DNA of 64,000 bases from ZC4RG17 sp036380875 (GTDB taxonomy: Bacteria; Actinomycetota; Acidimicrobiia; Spongiisociales; ZC4RG35): NCBI GenBank assembly GCA_036380875.1, contig DASVDX010000041.1, positions 62,001 through 126,000 of the forward strand. The letters are read 5' to 3'. The notes beneath the pieces are model-generated. The model was not told where the DNA came from. It did not search any database and saw nothing but the letters and a program-made list of their open reading frames with translations. Position numbers and translations under genes: made by a program. This document shows positions 41,781 through 50,005 of the stretch, piece by piece (positions within the stretch are counted from its first letter, which is position 1; every line of letters begins with the position of its first letter).

Positions 41781-42512
41781 ATGAACGTGGTGGAGCCTTC
41801 TCTACCGTTGAGGGCAGCCGCCTCGACGCGGCTAGAAAGACGACCCGTGACTACCAAAGACTTCAAGATCTCACCCGGTGGCAATCGGCGGGTCACTGCG
41901 GTCGACTTCGTGCGGGAGAGCCTCATGGCTGCGATCCTCCGCGGCGACCTGCCGGGCGGCACTCGCCTCGTACAGACGGAGATCGCCAATCAGCTGGGTG
42001 TTTCCACGACGCCTGTGCGGGAGGCGATGCGCGACCTGGCCAGTGTGGGCCTCATCAGTCTCGACACGCACCGGATCGGCACGGTTCGTCAACCCGACTG
42101 GGCCGAGATGGAGGAGATCGTCGACGTGCGCCGTTCTCTGGAGGGCCTGGCGCTGGAGTGGGCGCTGGAGCACATCACCCCCGCCCAGTTGGAGGAAGCC
42201 CGGCGGCTGGCCGAGGAACTGGCCGAAGAGGAGGATCTGGGATCTTGGGTGCAGAAGAACTGTGACTTCCACTCGATCTTCCATCGGGCCACGGCGACGC
42301 GGCGGCTCGGAGATTTCCTCGTCGAGTTGGAGAGCGCCGGTGCGATGTTCGTGGCACAGGCACAGCGCCTCCACCCGGACATCCGCCAGCGAGCGGTGGC
42401 CGACCACTACGCCTTGCTCGAGGCTTTCGAGAAGAAGGACCTCGAGCAGGCCGTCCGTATCCAGTTGGAGCACATCAACCTGCCGCTCGAGTCGCGCCGC
42501 CGGGAGGAGTGA
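41781..42512 (+). CDS. GntR family regulator, FCD (FadR C-terminal) type
   Basis: A 243-residue regulator: winged helix (about residues 42-105; DFVRESLMAAILRGDLPGG, EIANQLGVSTTPVREAMRDL) and a helical FCD ligand domain (about 110-235) with metal-type ligands in DFHSIFHRAT and DHYALLEAF. Such proteins respond to organic acids, often the pathway substrate. The start is uncertain: ATG 41781 is used; GTG 41787 and GTG 41847 are alternatives, the last giving the usual short N-terminus. It is divergent from the M24 gene and 3 bp before the amidohydrolase gene, so it likely controls the surrounding catabolic genes. Confidence 0.9.
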   Translation: MNVVEPSLPLRAAASTRLERRPVTTKDFKISPGGNRRVTAVDFVRESLMAAILRGDLPGGTRLVQTEIANQLGVSTTPVREAMRDLASVGLISLDTHRIGTVRQPDWAEMEEIVDVRRSLEGLALEWALEHITPAQLEEARRLAEELAEEEDLGSWVQKNCDFHSIFHRATATRRLGDFLVELESAGAMFVAQAQRLHPDIRQRAVADHYALLEAFEKKDLEQAVRIQLEHINLPLESRRREE

Positions 42513-42515
42513 GCG

Positions 42516-43514
42516 ATGCCCGTAGTCGATCTCCACGCCCATCTGACGCCCGAGCGCTACAAGCAGGCGATACGCGATCGCGGCGAGTGGTACGGCTTGG
42601 ACGAGACCGCCGGGGAGATCACCCGGGGCGGGTTCGCCAAGCCGCTGTCGGCGCGGCTCGAGGAGATGGACGCCTTCGGCGTCGACATGCAGCTCATCAC
42701 GCCGACCGTCGGCTTCTACCAGTACGACAACGACCTCGACGTCACACTCCGGATTCATCGGGAATGCAACGCCGAGATCGCCGAGGTGGTCGCCGAGCAT
42801 CCGGGACGCTTCCTGGGCATGGGAATGGTTCCAATGCAGGACGTGCCCACCGCGGTCGCCGAGCTCGAACGGCTCATCGACCTCGGGTTCAAGGGTGTGA
42901 TCCTCAACGACCACGCCGCCGGCGTGACGTACGACGACCCGCGGTTCGAGCCGTTCTTCCGCGCCGCAGAGGAAAGCGGGGCACTGCTGTTCTTCCACCA
43001 GGGTGGGGCGACCTGTGTGACGGCCCGGATCGACCGCTACAAACTGCCCAACGCCGTCGGGAACCTCACTGAACGCACGCTCGTTTTCGCCACCCTGATC
43101 TTCGGGGGGGTCCTCGACCGCTTCCCCGATCTGAAGCTGCTTCTGGCCCACGCCGGGGGATACGCTCCATACGGGGTGGCCCGTTTGGACAAGGTGGCGG
43201 GAGCGCTTCCCGGAGACTTCGATGGGGAGATGCGGCCGCCGTTCGGGCCCAACGACGGGTTCCGTCAGAAACTCCCTCCATCCGAGTACCTGCGTCGCTT
43301 CTACTACGACTGCTGCACCTACGACGGTGCGGTGCTGAGGTTCCTCGTCGATCGGGTGGGAATCGATCGTGTCGTGCTCGGCACCGACTACCCGGCGCCG
43401 ATGTTCCTCTACGACCCGGTCAACTGGCTCCGGGGGCTGCCCGAGCTCCAAGAGCACGAGAAGCAGGCGATCCTCGAGGGCAACGCCAGCCAGCTCCTGG
43501 GCCTTCACAGCTAG
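42516..43514 (+). CDS. Amidohydrolase family 2 protein (ACMSD-like)
   Basis: A 332-residue TIM-barrel metalloenzyme. The motif DLHAHLTP (metal histidines), a central FFHQGG, LLLAHAGGYAPY and the catalytic Asp in GTDYPAP are in the order of the aminocarboxymuconate-semialdehyde decarboxylase branch. Members decarboxylate, hydrate or hydrolyse aromatic ring-cleavage products and related acids. It starts 3 bp after the GntR stop with a strong Shine-Dalgarno inside that gene. A second homologue lies at 52-53 kb. It overlaps the convergent Ldh gene by 4 bp. Confidence 0.9.
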   Translation: MPVVDLHAHLTPERYKQAIRDRGEWYGLDETAGEITRGGFAKPLSARLEEMDAFGVDMQLITPTVGFYQYDNDLDVTLRIHRECNAEIAEVVAEHPGRFLGMGMVPMQDVPTAVAELERLIDLGFKGVILNDHAAGVTYDDPRFEPFFRAAEESGALLFFHQGGATCVTARIDRYKLPNAVGNLTERTLVFATLIFGGVLDRFPDLKLLLAHAGGYAPYGVARLDKVAGALPGDFDGEMRPPFGPNDGFRQKLPPSEYLRRFYYDCCTYDGAVLRFLVDRVGIDRVVLGTDYPAPMFLYDPVNWLRGLPELQEHEKQAILEGNASQLLGLHS

Positions 43515-44557
43515 TCGTCAGGATCGAGCGTGTCCTCGAGCCCGAATCGGCGGGCGAGCTCGGCCAGTTGGCGATGGAGGGGTTCGGGAAGGGGAATGCC
43601 GTTTTGCCGCTGGTCGGCTTCCGACCCCGCCGCACCCTCGCCCGGAATCTTCACCTTCCCCGCAGGACCCGCTGCCTTGAGAGCGCGCAAGTGGTCGTCG
43701 ATGTTCGACTTGAACTCGTCGAGGTCCTGGAAGAGATCGGGACGCATCACGAATATCGCCTGGCCGGTGTTGGCGGCGACATCGGGGACCGCCCGGTGGT
43801 CGATGACGTCCTTGCCGAAAGCCGCCTTGTTGAGCACCCCGGCGAGAAGCCCGATGGCCATGTTCAAGCCCGACCCCTTGTAGCCTCCGATCGGCATCAG
43901 GAACCCTTCGTCCGCCCGTTCGGGATCGGTGATCGGGTTGCCTTCGGCGTCCACCACCCACCCCTCCGGCAGCTTCTCGCCGCGCTGGGCGTAGACCTTG
44001 ATCGTTCCGTGGGACGTGACAGTCGTGGCGATGTCGAGGTGGAACCCGGGTTCCTCGCCCGCGGGAATGGCGATGGAGATCGGGTTGGTGCCGAGCACCT
44101 TCTCTGTGCCGCCCCATGGAGGCATGACGTTGGCGCTCGCCACAGCCATGTAGATGCCTATCAGGTCGCGCTTCAGCGCCATGTCGGTGTAGACACCGGC
44201 GGCGCCGGCGTGGTTGGAGTGGACCGTGCCCACCCACGCCATTCCCGAGGCCTCGGCCTTGGCGATCGCCGTCTCGGCGGCGAGGGTCATCACCACCTGG
44301 CCCAGGCCGTTGTCGCCGTCGATCAGCGCGCTGACGGGAGTTTCCCGGGTCATGTGGATGTTGGGCCGGAGCTCGATGCCACCGTGCTCGATCCGCTTCA
44401 CGTACTGAGGAACCCGGATGATCCCGTGGCCGGTCCGGCCCCGGAGGTCGGCTTCGATCAGGCGCCGGGCAGTCACATCGGCGTGCTCGGGCAGGACGTC
44501 CACCGCCGTGAAGACGTCCGCGACGAAACGATGCAGGCGCTCGACCGGGAACCTCAT
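43511..44557 (-). CDS. Ldh2/malate/ureidoglycolate dehydrogenase family oxidoreductase
   Basis: A 348-residue NAD(P)-dependent dehydrogenase of the non-Rossmann Ldh2/YlbC family: SHGII-like TGHGIIRVPQYVKRI, VGTVHSNHAGAAGVYTDMA (catalytic His region), GTNPISIAIP, DIATTVTSHGTIKVYAQRG and GGYKGSGLNMAIGLLAGVL. It oxidises a 2-hydroxyacid such as malate, lactate, ureidoglycolate or a sugar acid, or reduces a keto acid. It is the last gene of the DctP-SDR-cupin-Ldh operon, with its ATG overlapping the cupin stop. The last 45 residues are charged and may be disordered. Confidence 0.9.
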   Translation of the reverse strand: MRFPVERLHRFVADVFTAVDVLPEHADVTARRLIEADLRGRTGHGIIRVPQYVKRIEHGGIELRPNIHMTRETPVSALIDGDNGLGQVVMTLAAETAIAKAEASGMAWVGTVHSNHAGAAGVYTDMALKRDLIGIYMAVASANVMPPWGGTEKVLGTNPISIAIPAGEEPGFHLDIATTVTSHGTIKVYAQRGEKLPEGWVVDAEGNPITDPERADEGFLMPIGGYKGSGLNMAIGLLAGVLNKAAFGKDVIDHRAVPDVAANTGQAIFVMRPDLFQDLDEFKSNIDDHLRALKAAGPAGKVKIPGEGAAGSEADQRQNGIPLPEPLHRQLAELARRFGLEDTLDPDD

Positions 44558-44934
44558 TCGAACTGCCCCACTGTCTCACCCGTGTCGGCGAACGTCCGAG
44601 TCACATCGGTGCTGCCGTAGACCCACAGGATTCGCATAGTCGTGGAGCCCGTGTTGATGAACCGATGGAACTCGCCGGGCGGGATCTGGGTGGTGTCGTA
44701 GGGCCGCGCCGGGCGTTCTTCGCCGTTGAGGACGGCGATGCCTTCGCCCTCGATCACGGTCACCTGCTCGATGGTGTTGTGGCAGTGGAGGCGAATGCTC
44801 GCCCCGGGCGGAAAGGACGTGATCCCCATGGTGAAGTTCTGACCCTCCAATGGCTCGGGCGTCAGCCGGACGCTTGTGATGCCCGCACCCCTCTCCACTT
44901 CGGGTTGTGCCGCGAACTCGATCAGTCGTGCCAT
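44554..44934 (-). CDS. Cupin domain protein
   Basis: A 126-residue single-cupin protein. Motif 1 is SIRLHCHNTIEQVTVIEGEG, with His, His and Glu in the metal positions; motif 2 is PPGEFHRFINTGSTTM, with His. It probably isomerises, stabilises or senses a small acid or sugar. The start at 44934 is 11 bp after the SDR stop, and its stop overlaps the Ldh-family start (ATGA). Its role within the operon is unknown. Confidence 0.85.
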   Translation of the reverse strand: MARLIEFAAQPEVERGAGITSVRLTPEPLEGQNFTMGITSFPPGASIRLHCHNTIEQVTVIEGEGIAVLNGEERPARPYDTTQIPPGEFHRFINTGSTTMRILWVYGSTDVTRTFADTGETVGQFE

Positions 44935-44945
44935 TCCGTCTCCTC

Positions 44946-45662
44946 CTACGGCATGTGCCGGCCGCCGTTGACCGACACCGTTTGGCCTGTCATGAACCCC
45001 GCCTCTGGCGATGCGAGAAACTCCACCCACACCGCCACCTCCTCGGGCGTCTGGTAGCGGCCCAGTGGAACGGTTCGGGCCGTCTCCTCCAGTTGCTCGG
45101 GCGTGCGCAACGTCCGAATGCGCTCCGTCAGCACTGCCGACGGGGCGAGGGCGTTCACGGTTATCCCCTCTGGAGCCAACTCGGCCGCCAGGTTGCGGGT
45201 CAAGGCGTGGACCCCGGCCTTGGCGGCGGCGTACGCCGGTGAGGTGGTCCAACCGACCGCCTGACCCGAAAGCGACCCAATGTTGATGATGCGGCCGCTC
45301 CCGGATCGCCGGATCAGCGGGAACAGCGCCCGGGTGACGAGGAACACCGATGTCAGGTTGAGGCGCACCGTCGCCTCCCACTCGTCGACGGTCACGTCGC
45401 CGAACGTTCTGGCCTCCGGAAACCCTCCGGCATTGTTGACCAGCACGTCCACCCTGCCGACCTCGTCGTCGATGCGTCGCGCCGCCCCGTCGACGGCCTC
45501 GGGAGAAGTGACATCACAGTGGACGAAGCGCAGGTCCGCTCGGCCCGGGTTCTCGATGTCCAGGGCGTACACCGCGCAGCCGGCGCGGCTGAAGCGCTCA
45601 GCGGCTGCTCGGCCGATGCCGTGGGCGGCCCCGGTGACGACGACTATGCGTGGTGGGCTCAT
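44946..45662 (-). CDS. SDR family oxidoreductase
   Basis: A 238-residue short-chain dehydrogenase with TGAAHGIG cofactor loop, NNAGG, the catalytic Ser in IINIGSLSG, Tyr-x-x-x-Lys in AYAAAKAG and a C-terminal QTVSVNGGRHM. It is similar in length and motifs to FabG-like and sugar/hydroxyacid dehydrogenases. The ATG at 45662 overlaps the DctP stop by ATGA, so it belongs to the same operon. It probably oxidises a hydroxy group of the pathway substrate. Confidence 0.92.
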   Translation of the reverse strand: MSPPRIVVVTGAAHGIGRAAAERFSRAGCAVYALDIENPGRADLRFVHCDVTSPEAVDGAARRIDDEVGRVDVLVNNAGGFPEARTFGDVTVDEWEATVRLNLTSVFLVTRALFPLIRRSGSGRIINIGSLSGQAVGWTTSPAYAAAKAGVHALTRNLAAELAPEGITVNALAPSAVLTERIRTLRTPEQLEETARTVPLGRYQTPEEVAVWVEFLASPEAGFMTGQTVSVNGGRHMP

Positions 45663-46585
45663 CGCGAAACCCACTCGCTCATATCGTCGGGCAAGGAGGC
45701 GATGGCTTCGTCGATCACTTGGCGAGAAGCGGCAATGAACTCCTGGCGCTCGACGCCGCCCAGGTCGACGAATTCGACGCCTTGCTCTTCCAGACGGCGG
45801 CGCAGCTGCTTCTCCCCCTCGGCGGCGTCCTTTCGTTGCTGGACTATCGCTTCGCGGGCTGCCCTCCGGACGAGGTCGGCGACGTCTGCGGGGAGAGTCT
45901 CCATTCGGTTCCGGTTCGCCCAGAGCCCGCGGGCGCCATAGAGGTGGCCGGTCATCGTGACGAAGCGATGAACCCGGTCGACGCCATAGGCCACCGTGTT
46001 GGCCAATGGGTTCTCCTGGGCGTCGACCTCTCCGCTCGAGATCGCCTCGATCCCCCGGTTCAGGTCCATCGCCTTCGGGATCGCACCCCAGGCACGAAAG
46101 AGGGATTCATGGATCGGGTTCGGTTGGACCCGCACGGTCATTCCCACGCAGTCGGACGGGCTGCGGACCGGTCGAAGGCGGTTCGTGAAGTGCCGGAACC
46201 CGTTGTCCCACATTCCCAGGAGCTCGAAACCCGTCGCCGCCCGCACCGCTTCCGCCATCTTCTGACCCAGGTCACCGTCGAGCGCCCGATGGGCGCTCGC
46301 CAGGTCGTCGAACAGGAAGGGCACCTCCAGGACATTCAGTTGGGGAACGCGAGGACCCAGGTAGCTCGAGGAGAAGTAGCACATGAACATCTCCCCGCTC
46401 TCCACGAGGTCGAAGAGATCGGTGTTCCTTCGACCCTCGTCCATGATGTTCCAGGTGACCCGAACCTCGATCTCGCGCGCCGATTCCTCTTCGACCACGT
46501 CCCGGAAGCGGGCGAGGCCCCGGCCATGGGAACTGTGCTCCGGTCCGTATCCTCCGACCCAGAGTTGCCGCCGCCCTTCGATCAT
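45659..46585 (-). CDS. TRAP-type solute-binding protein DctP-like, no signal peptide
   Basis: A 308-residue DctP-family protein. The body is classical: NIMDEGRRNTDLFDLVESGEM, FLFDDLASAHRALDGDLGQKM, GFELLGMWDNGFRHFTNR, DCVGMTVRVQPNPIHESLFRAWGA (carboxylate-binding Arg region) and GEVDAQENPLANTVAYG. From ATG 46585 it begins directly in the mature domain (RRQLWVGGYGPEH), and no hydrophobic signal sequence can be found upstream in frame. No TRAP permease (DctQ/DctM) gene is near. It heads the operon with SDR, cupin and Ldh genes and could be a cytoplasmic ligand binder, or a mis-annotated exported protein. Confidence 0.85.
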   Translation of the reverse strand: MIEGRRQLWVGGYGPEHSSHGRGLARFRDVVEEESAREIEVRVTWNIMDEGRRNTDLFDLVESGEMFMCYFSSSYLGPRVPQLNVLEVPFLFDDLASAHRALDGDLGQKMAEAVRAATGFELLGMWDNGFRHFTNRLRPVRSPSDCVGMTVRVQPNPIHESLFRAWGAIPKAMDLNRGIEAISSGEVDAQENPLANTVAYGVDRVHRFVTMTGHLYGARGLWANRNRMETLPADVADLVRRAAREAIVQQRKDAAEGEKQLRRRLEEQGVEFVDLGGVERQEFIAASRQVIDEAIASLPDDMSEWVSR

Positions 46586-46634
46586 CCCGGGGATCGTATA
46601 GGATGCAGGATCTGTCTGTCGAACGATTCCTGAG

Positions 46635-47825
46635 GTGACATCGCCCAGTGCGAGCGGCGGCTTCCGACTGCGAACGCTGGCCGCCACCGTGTATTTGCCC
46701 ACGATCTTGTTCGCGGTCGGAGAGGGAGCCGCCAGTTCGGTCATCGCCTTGGCTGCCCTCGACCTCGGAGCATCTCCCGCCCAGGCGGGAGTGATCGTCG
46801 GACTGCGCGGCCTCGGACGTCTCCTCTTCGACGTGCCCGCCGGTGTCCTGATCGCCCGGTTCGGCGAGAAGCGGTCGATGGTGGCAACCGGCGTCGCCCT
46901 GGCCGCGATCGGCGGTGCCCTGTGGGTCACCCAGTCGCTGTGGGTGTTCGGCTCGCTGGTGACTCTGATGGGGTGCGCCTGGGGACTGTGGCAGATCGGG
47001 CGCCTCGCCTTCGCCACCTCCGTCAGCGCCGTCGAACATCGGGGGCGTGTCATGTCGACTATCGGCGGGGCGACCCGGATCGGCCTCTTCGTCGGCCCGG
47101 CGCTGGCCAGCCTCATCATCCCGGGCTTCGGCCTCAACGGTGCGTTCCTCGTCCTCGCCGGACTGTCCGCCGTCGCCGCCTTCAGCGTCGCCTTGGCACC
47201 CGCCTCACATTTGGTGAGGGAAGAAGCGGCTCACCAGAAGGCGACACTCGTCGAGGTGGTGCGGGATCACCGCCGCACGCTTCTCACCGCCGGTTCGCTG
47301 GCGGTCATCGCCCAGATCCTCCGCAGCTCCCGCGAGGTGCTACTGCCCCTGTGGGCGACCAAGATCGGGGTAGAAGGGGCGACGATTCCTCTGATCTTCA
47401 CCGCGTCGTATTTGGTCGAGAGTGCGGTCTTCTACCCGGTCGGGCTCCTCATGGACCGCAAGGGTCGCAAGTGGGCGTTCACTCCGTTCATCGCCCTCCT
47501 CGCTCTCGGGTTGGCTCTCATCCCGATCGCATCGACTCTGGCGGCCCTCACTGCGATCGCGATGGTCATCGGCCTGGCCAATGGCCTCGGATCGGGGATG
47601 AACATGACATTGGCCTCCGACCTGTCGCCCATCGACGGGCGCAGCCGCTTCCTCGGCGTGTGGCGCCTGATCAGCGATGTAGGAGCGGTGGGCGGGCCGT
47701 TGCTGATCGCCGCGGTGACCTCCGCCGCCACCCTGTCCGTAGCCGCCGTGTCGATGGGCGGCGTGGGCGCGGTGGGCCTCGTGATCCTGTGGCGGCTGGT
47801 TCCTGAGACGCTCCCTTCGGGGTGA
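46635..47825 (+). CDS. MFS transporter
   Basis: A 396-residue membrane protein with about 12 transmembrane helices. Motif A-like sequence GRLLFDVPAGVLIARFGEKRSM follows helix 2, and a second, DRKGRKWAF, lies after helix 8. The central loop is LVREEAAHQKATLVEVVRDHRR. It is a drug/metabolite or small-acid symporter or antiporter. It starts at GTG 46635, 50 bp divergent from the DctP operon, and is likely coregulated with it. No binding-site residues for a particular ligand are recognised. Confidence 0.9.
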   Translation: MTSPSASGGFRLRTLAATVYLPTILFAVGEGAASSVIALAALDLGASPAQAGVIVGLRGLGRLLFDVPAGVLIARFGEKRSMVATGVALAAIGGALWVTQSLWVFGSLVTLMGCAWGLWQIGRLAFATSVSAVEHRGRVMSTIGGATRIGLFVGPALASLIIPGFGLNGAFLVLAGLSAVAAFSVALAPASHLVREEAAHQKATLVEVVRDHRRTLLTAGSLAVIAQILRSSREVLLPLWATKIGVEGATIPLIFTASYLVESAVFYPVGLLMDRKGRKWAFTPFIALLALGLALIPIASTLAALTAIAMVIGLANGLGSGMNMTLASDLSPIDGRSRFLGVWRLISDVGAVGGPLLIAAVTSAATLSVAAVSMGGVGAVGLVILWRLVPETLPSG

Positions 47826-47857
47826 ATCGTGGGCCCGATTGCGCTCGTAACATGCAA

Positions 47858-47955
47858 GGTGCTGGTCAGCTTCCCGCCGGCTGTGCCGACGGGCGAGGCC
47901 GCGGGAAGGTGTCCATGATCGACGACTTGCCAGCCCAAAGCCGAGACGTGCGGAG
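47858..47955 (+). other. Candidate structured 5' leader of the EamA gene
   Basis: Within the 139-bp gap before the EamA transporter, CTTCCCGC (47870-47877) pairs perfectly with GCGGGAAG (47901-47908), and an inner hairpin CGGC-TGT-GCCG is possible. Blocks GGTGC, CCCGCCGGCTGTG, CGGGAAGG and AAAGCCGAGACGTGC occur in the order of cobalamin-riboswitch elements, but the central AATAGGGAA/GGTG core is missing. This may be a degenerate or unrelated structured RNA. Confidence 0.25.
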
Positions 47956-47964
47956 GAGAAGCGG

Positions 47965-48933
47965 ATGACCCGCGTCCTCCGCGATCTGATCTGGCAGCAG
48001 GACGACGCGCCCGCCCACAATCGCCGGCTTACCCGCGCCGCCGTCTACACGCTCCTCGTGATCGTGGTCCTGATCCTCGGCCTCAACTGGCCGATCATGT
48101 CCGCCGGCGTCAGCCAGATAGGCCCGGTCTGGATGGGCGTTTTCCGCGTAGCGGGGGCGATGGTCGTCCTGATGATCATCGCCGCCGCCGGAGGGCGCCT
48201 GCGATTCCCGCCCCGACACGACTGGCCGATCGTCATCTCGCTGGCCGTCTTCCGGCTTTCGGTCGTGAGCCTTCTCGTCTTCACGGCCCTCGAGATCGTC
48301 CCGCCCGGTCGGTCGTCGGTGGTGGCTTGGACCACGCCCCTGTGGACGGTGCCGATCGCCGCGGTCTTCCTGGGCGACCGAATGACCCCCCGCCGCTGGG
48401 TGGGACTCGTCCTCGGGGTCACGGGGGTCGTGGTCCTCTTCGAACCGTGGGCGCTCGATTGGAGTCGAGGCGACGTAGTCCTCGGGCACCTGCTCCTCGT
48501 TCTCGCCGCCATAACGAACGCCTCCACAGCGGTCCACATCCGGGGCCACAAATGGAGCATCACGCCCCTCGACGCCCTTCCCTGGCAACTCGCCGGTTCG
48601 ACCATCATCCTCCTGGCAGTGGCGCTCACGATGGAAGGCGTGCCGCGGATCGACTGGAGCCTTCCGCTCGCCGGCATCGTGGCCTACCAAGGGATGCTGG
48701 CGTCGGGCATCGCCCTATGGGCGCAGATCGTCGTGTTGCGCAACATCGACCCCGTCTCGGCCAACCTGACGATGATGGGAACCCCGGCAGTGGGCGTCAT
48801 CTCGTCAGCGATCTTCGTGGGCGAAGTCATCAGCTTCGAGTTGGCCGCCGGCCTGGTGCTGATCGTGGCGGGCGTTGCCGTCAATCTCCTCGGTGAGAGG
48901 CGGGCCGCACCCTGGACGGAGGGCCAACCCTGA
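47965..48933 (+). CDS. EamA/DMT superfamily transporter
   Basis: A 322-residue membrane protein with ten predicted helices in two EamA repeats (first starts LLVIVVLILGLNWPIMSAG; second starts LGHLLLVLAAITNASTAVHI). The short N-terminal segment and the conserved P-x-x-x-x-x-E region (TPAVGVISSAIFVGEVIS) are typical. DMT proteins export or import small metabolites such as amino acids, nucleosides or sugars. A GGAGGAGAAGC Shine-Dalgarno precedes ATG 47965. The unusual leader is described separately. Confidence 0.9.
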   Translation: MTRVLRDLIWQQDDAPAHNRRLTRAAVYTLLVIVVLILGLNWPIMSAGVSQIGPVWMGVFRVAGAMVVLMIIAAAGGRLRFPPRHDWPIVISLAVFRLSVVSLLVFTALEIVPPGRSSVVAWTTPLWTVPIAAVFLGDRMTPRRWVGLVLGVTGVVVLFEPWALDWSRGDVVLGHLLLVLAAITNASTAVHIRGHKWSITPLDALPWQLAGSTIILLAVALTMEGVPRIDWSLPLAGIVAYQGMLASGIALWAQIVVLRNIDPVSANLTMMGTPAVGVISSAIFVGEVISFELAAGLVLIVAGVAVNLLGERRAAPWTEGQP

Positions 48934-48940
48934 ATCCGAT

Positions 48941-48952
48941 ATGATGCATTAT
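48941..48952. promoter_or_regulatory. Candidate operator ATGATGCATTAT upstream of the zinc dehydrogenase
   Basis: A 12-bp palindrome with one mismatched pair, centred on TGCA, 18 bp before the dehydrogenase ATG and after the EamA stop. It is AT-rich against a GC-rich background, like the candidate sites at 36850 and 53209, but the sequences differ. Confidence 0.35.
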
Positions 48953-48969
48953 CCAGAGGAAGGCGGTGG

Positions 48970-49965
48970 ATGAGGGCGATACGCGTCACGGGTCCTGACG
49001 AAATCGAACTGGCGGATGTCTCCCCGCCGTCCGACCCCACTCTCCACACGATCGCCGTGGAACGAGTGGGGATATGCGGCACCGACGTCAAGGTGTTCCA
49101 CGGCCACATCCCCGTGGCTTATCCGCGGATCGCCGGCCACGAGATGGTCGGCAGGGTCGTCAGTGCTCCGCCCGGATCGCCCTACCCGGAGGGCACTCGG
49201 GTGATGGTCGACCCAGGAGTGGCATGCGGATGGTGCGACCTCTGCCAGGCAGGACGCACGAACCTGTGCCGCAACGGTGGCTTGCTGGGCCGAGAGGTCG
49301 ACGGCGTCTTCACCGAGCTCATCCAGGCTCCGACGGCCCGCATCGTCGGGGTTCCCGACCACCTCGATCCCCGCTCCGCCGGCCTCGTGCAAGTCCTCGG
49401 GACCTGCGTCCACGCTGTCAAGCACCTCACCCCCTTCCCGGGACGGGTTGCCGCCGTGATCGGCTTGGGCGTCACCGGCCAGATCATCTCCCAGCTACTG
49501 ACGTTGTCGGGCATGGACGTCGTCGGGGTCACCCGCTCGGAATGGAAGCGGCAACTGGCCTTGGACACCGGCGGGGTGGTGCGGGCGGTCGCCCCCGACG
49601 ATGCCGAGCAGGTACTCGCCGACATGACCGATGGGCGAGGCCCGGCGATCGTCGTCGAGGCGGTCGGCACGGAAGCAACACTCGCCCGGGCTGTTGAACT
49701 CGTCGGGATCGGCGGCGAAGTCCTCGCCTACGGGACGATCACCGGCGGCAGCACCGGCCTGCCCTACTACCAGCTGTATCTAAAGGAACTGACGATCCAC
49801 AACCCTCGAGCGGCGGTGACCCGGGACTACGCCGAAGGAGCGGATCTGGCCGCATCCGGGAAGCTGAGCCTCGCCCCGCTGGTGAGCCACGAGCTCGGCC
49901 TAGACGAAGCCGGCCGGGCGTTCGATCTCGTCGACGAGGCCATGAAGGTCCTGATGGCGGTATGA
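48970..49965 (+). CDS. Zinc-binding alcohol/polyol dehydrogenase (MDR superfamily)
   Basis: A 331-residue MDR enzyme with catalytic-zinc ligands in GICGTDVK (Cys) and AGHEMVG (His-Glu), and a structural-zinc lobe C-x2-C-x2-C-x7-C (CGWCDLCQAGRTNLC). The Rossmann loop is IGLGVTGQ. This is the threonine/sorbitol dehydrogenase branch, expected to oxidise a secondary alcohol with NAD(P). A GGAAGG Shine-Dalgarno precedes ATG 48970. It fits the catabolic setting as an oxidation step. Confidence 0.92.
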   Translation: MRAIRVTGPDEIELADVSPPSDPTLHTIAVERVGICGTDVKVFHGHIPVAYPRIAGHEMVGRVVSAPPGSPYPEGTRVMVDPGVACGWCDLCQAGRTNLCRNGGLLGREVDGVFTELIQAPTARIVGVPDHLDPRSAGLVQVLGTCVHAVKHLTPFPGRVAAVIGLGVTGQIISQLLTLSGMDVVGVTRSEWKRQLALDTGGVVRAVAPDDAEQVLADMTDGRGPAIVVEAVGTEATLARAVELVGIGGEVLAYGTITGGSTGLPYYQLYLKELTIHNPRAAVTRDYAEGADLAASGKLSLAPLVSHELGLDEAGRAFDLVDEAMKVLMAV

Positions 49966-50005
49966 CGGTCTGCGGGAACCCTGCCTCGAACCGGAAGGGA
50001 CCGCC

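Noticed and set aside
47858..47955. A confirmed cobalamin riboswitch
   Set aside because: The conserved AATAGGGAA/GGTG core is absent, so it is recorded only as a candidate structured leader.
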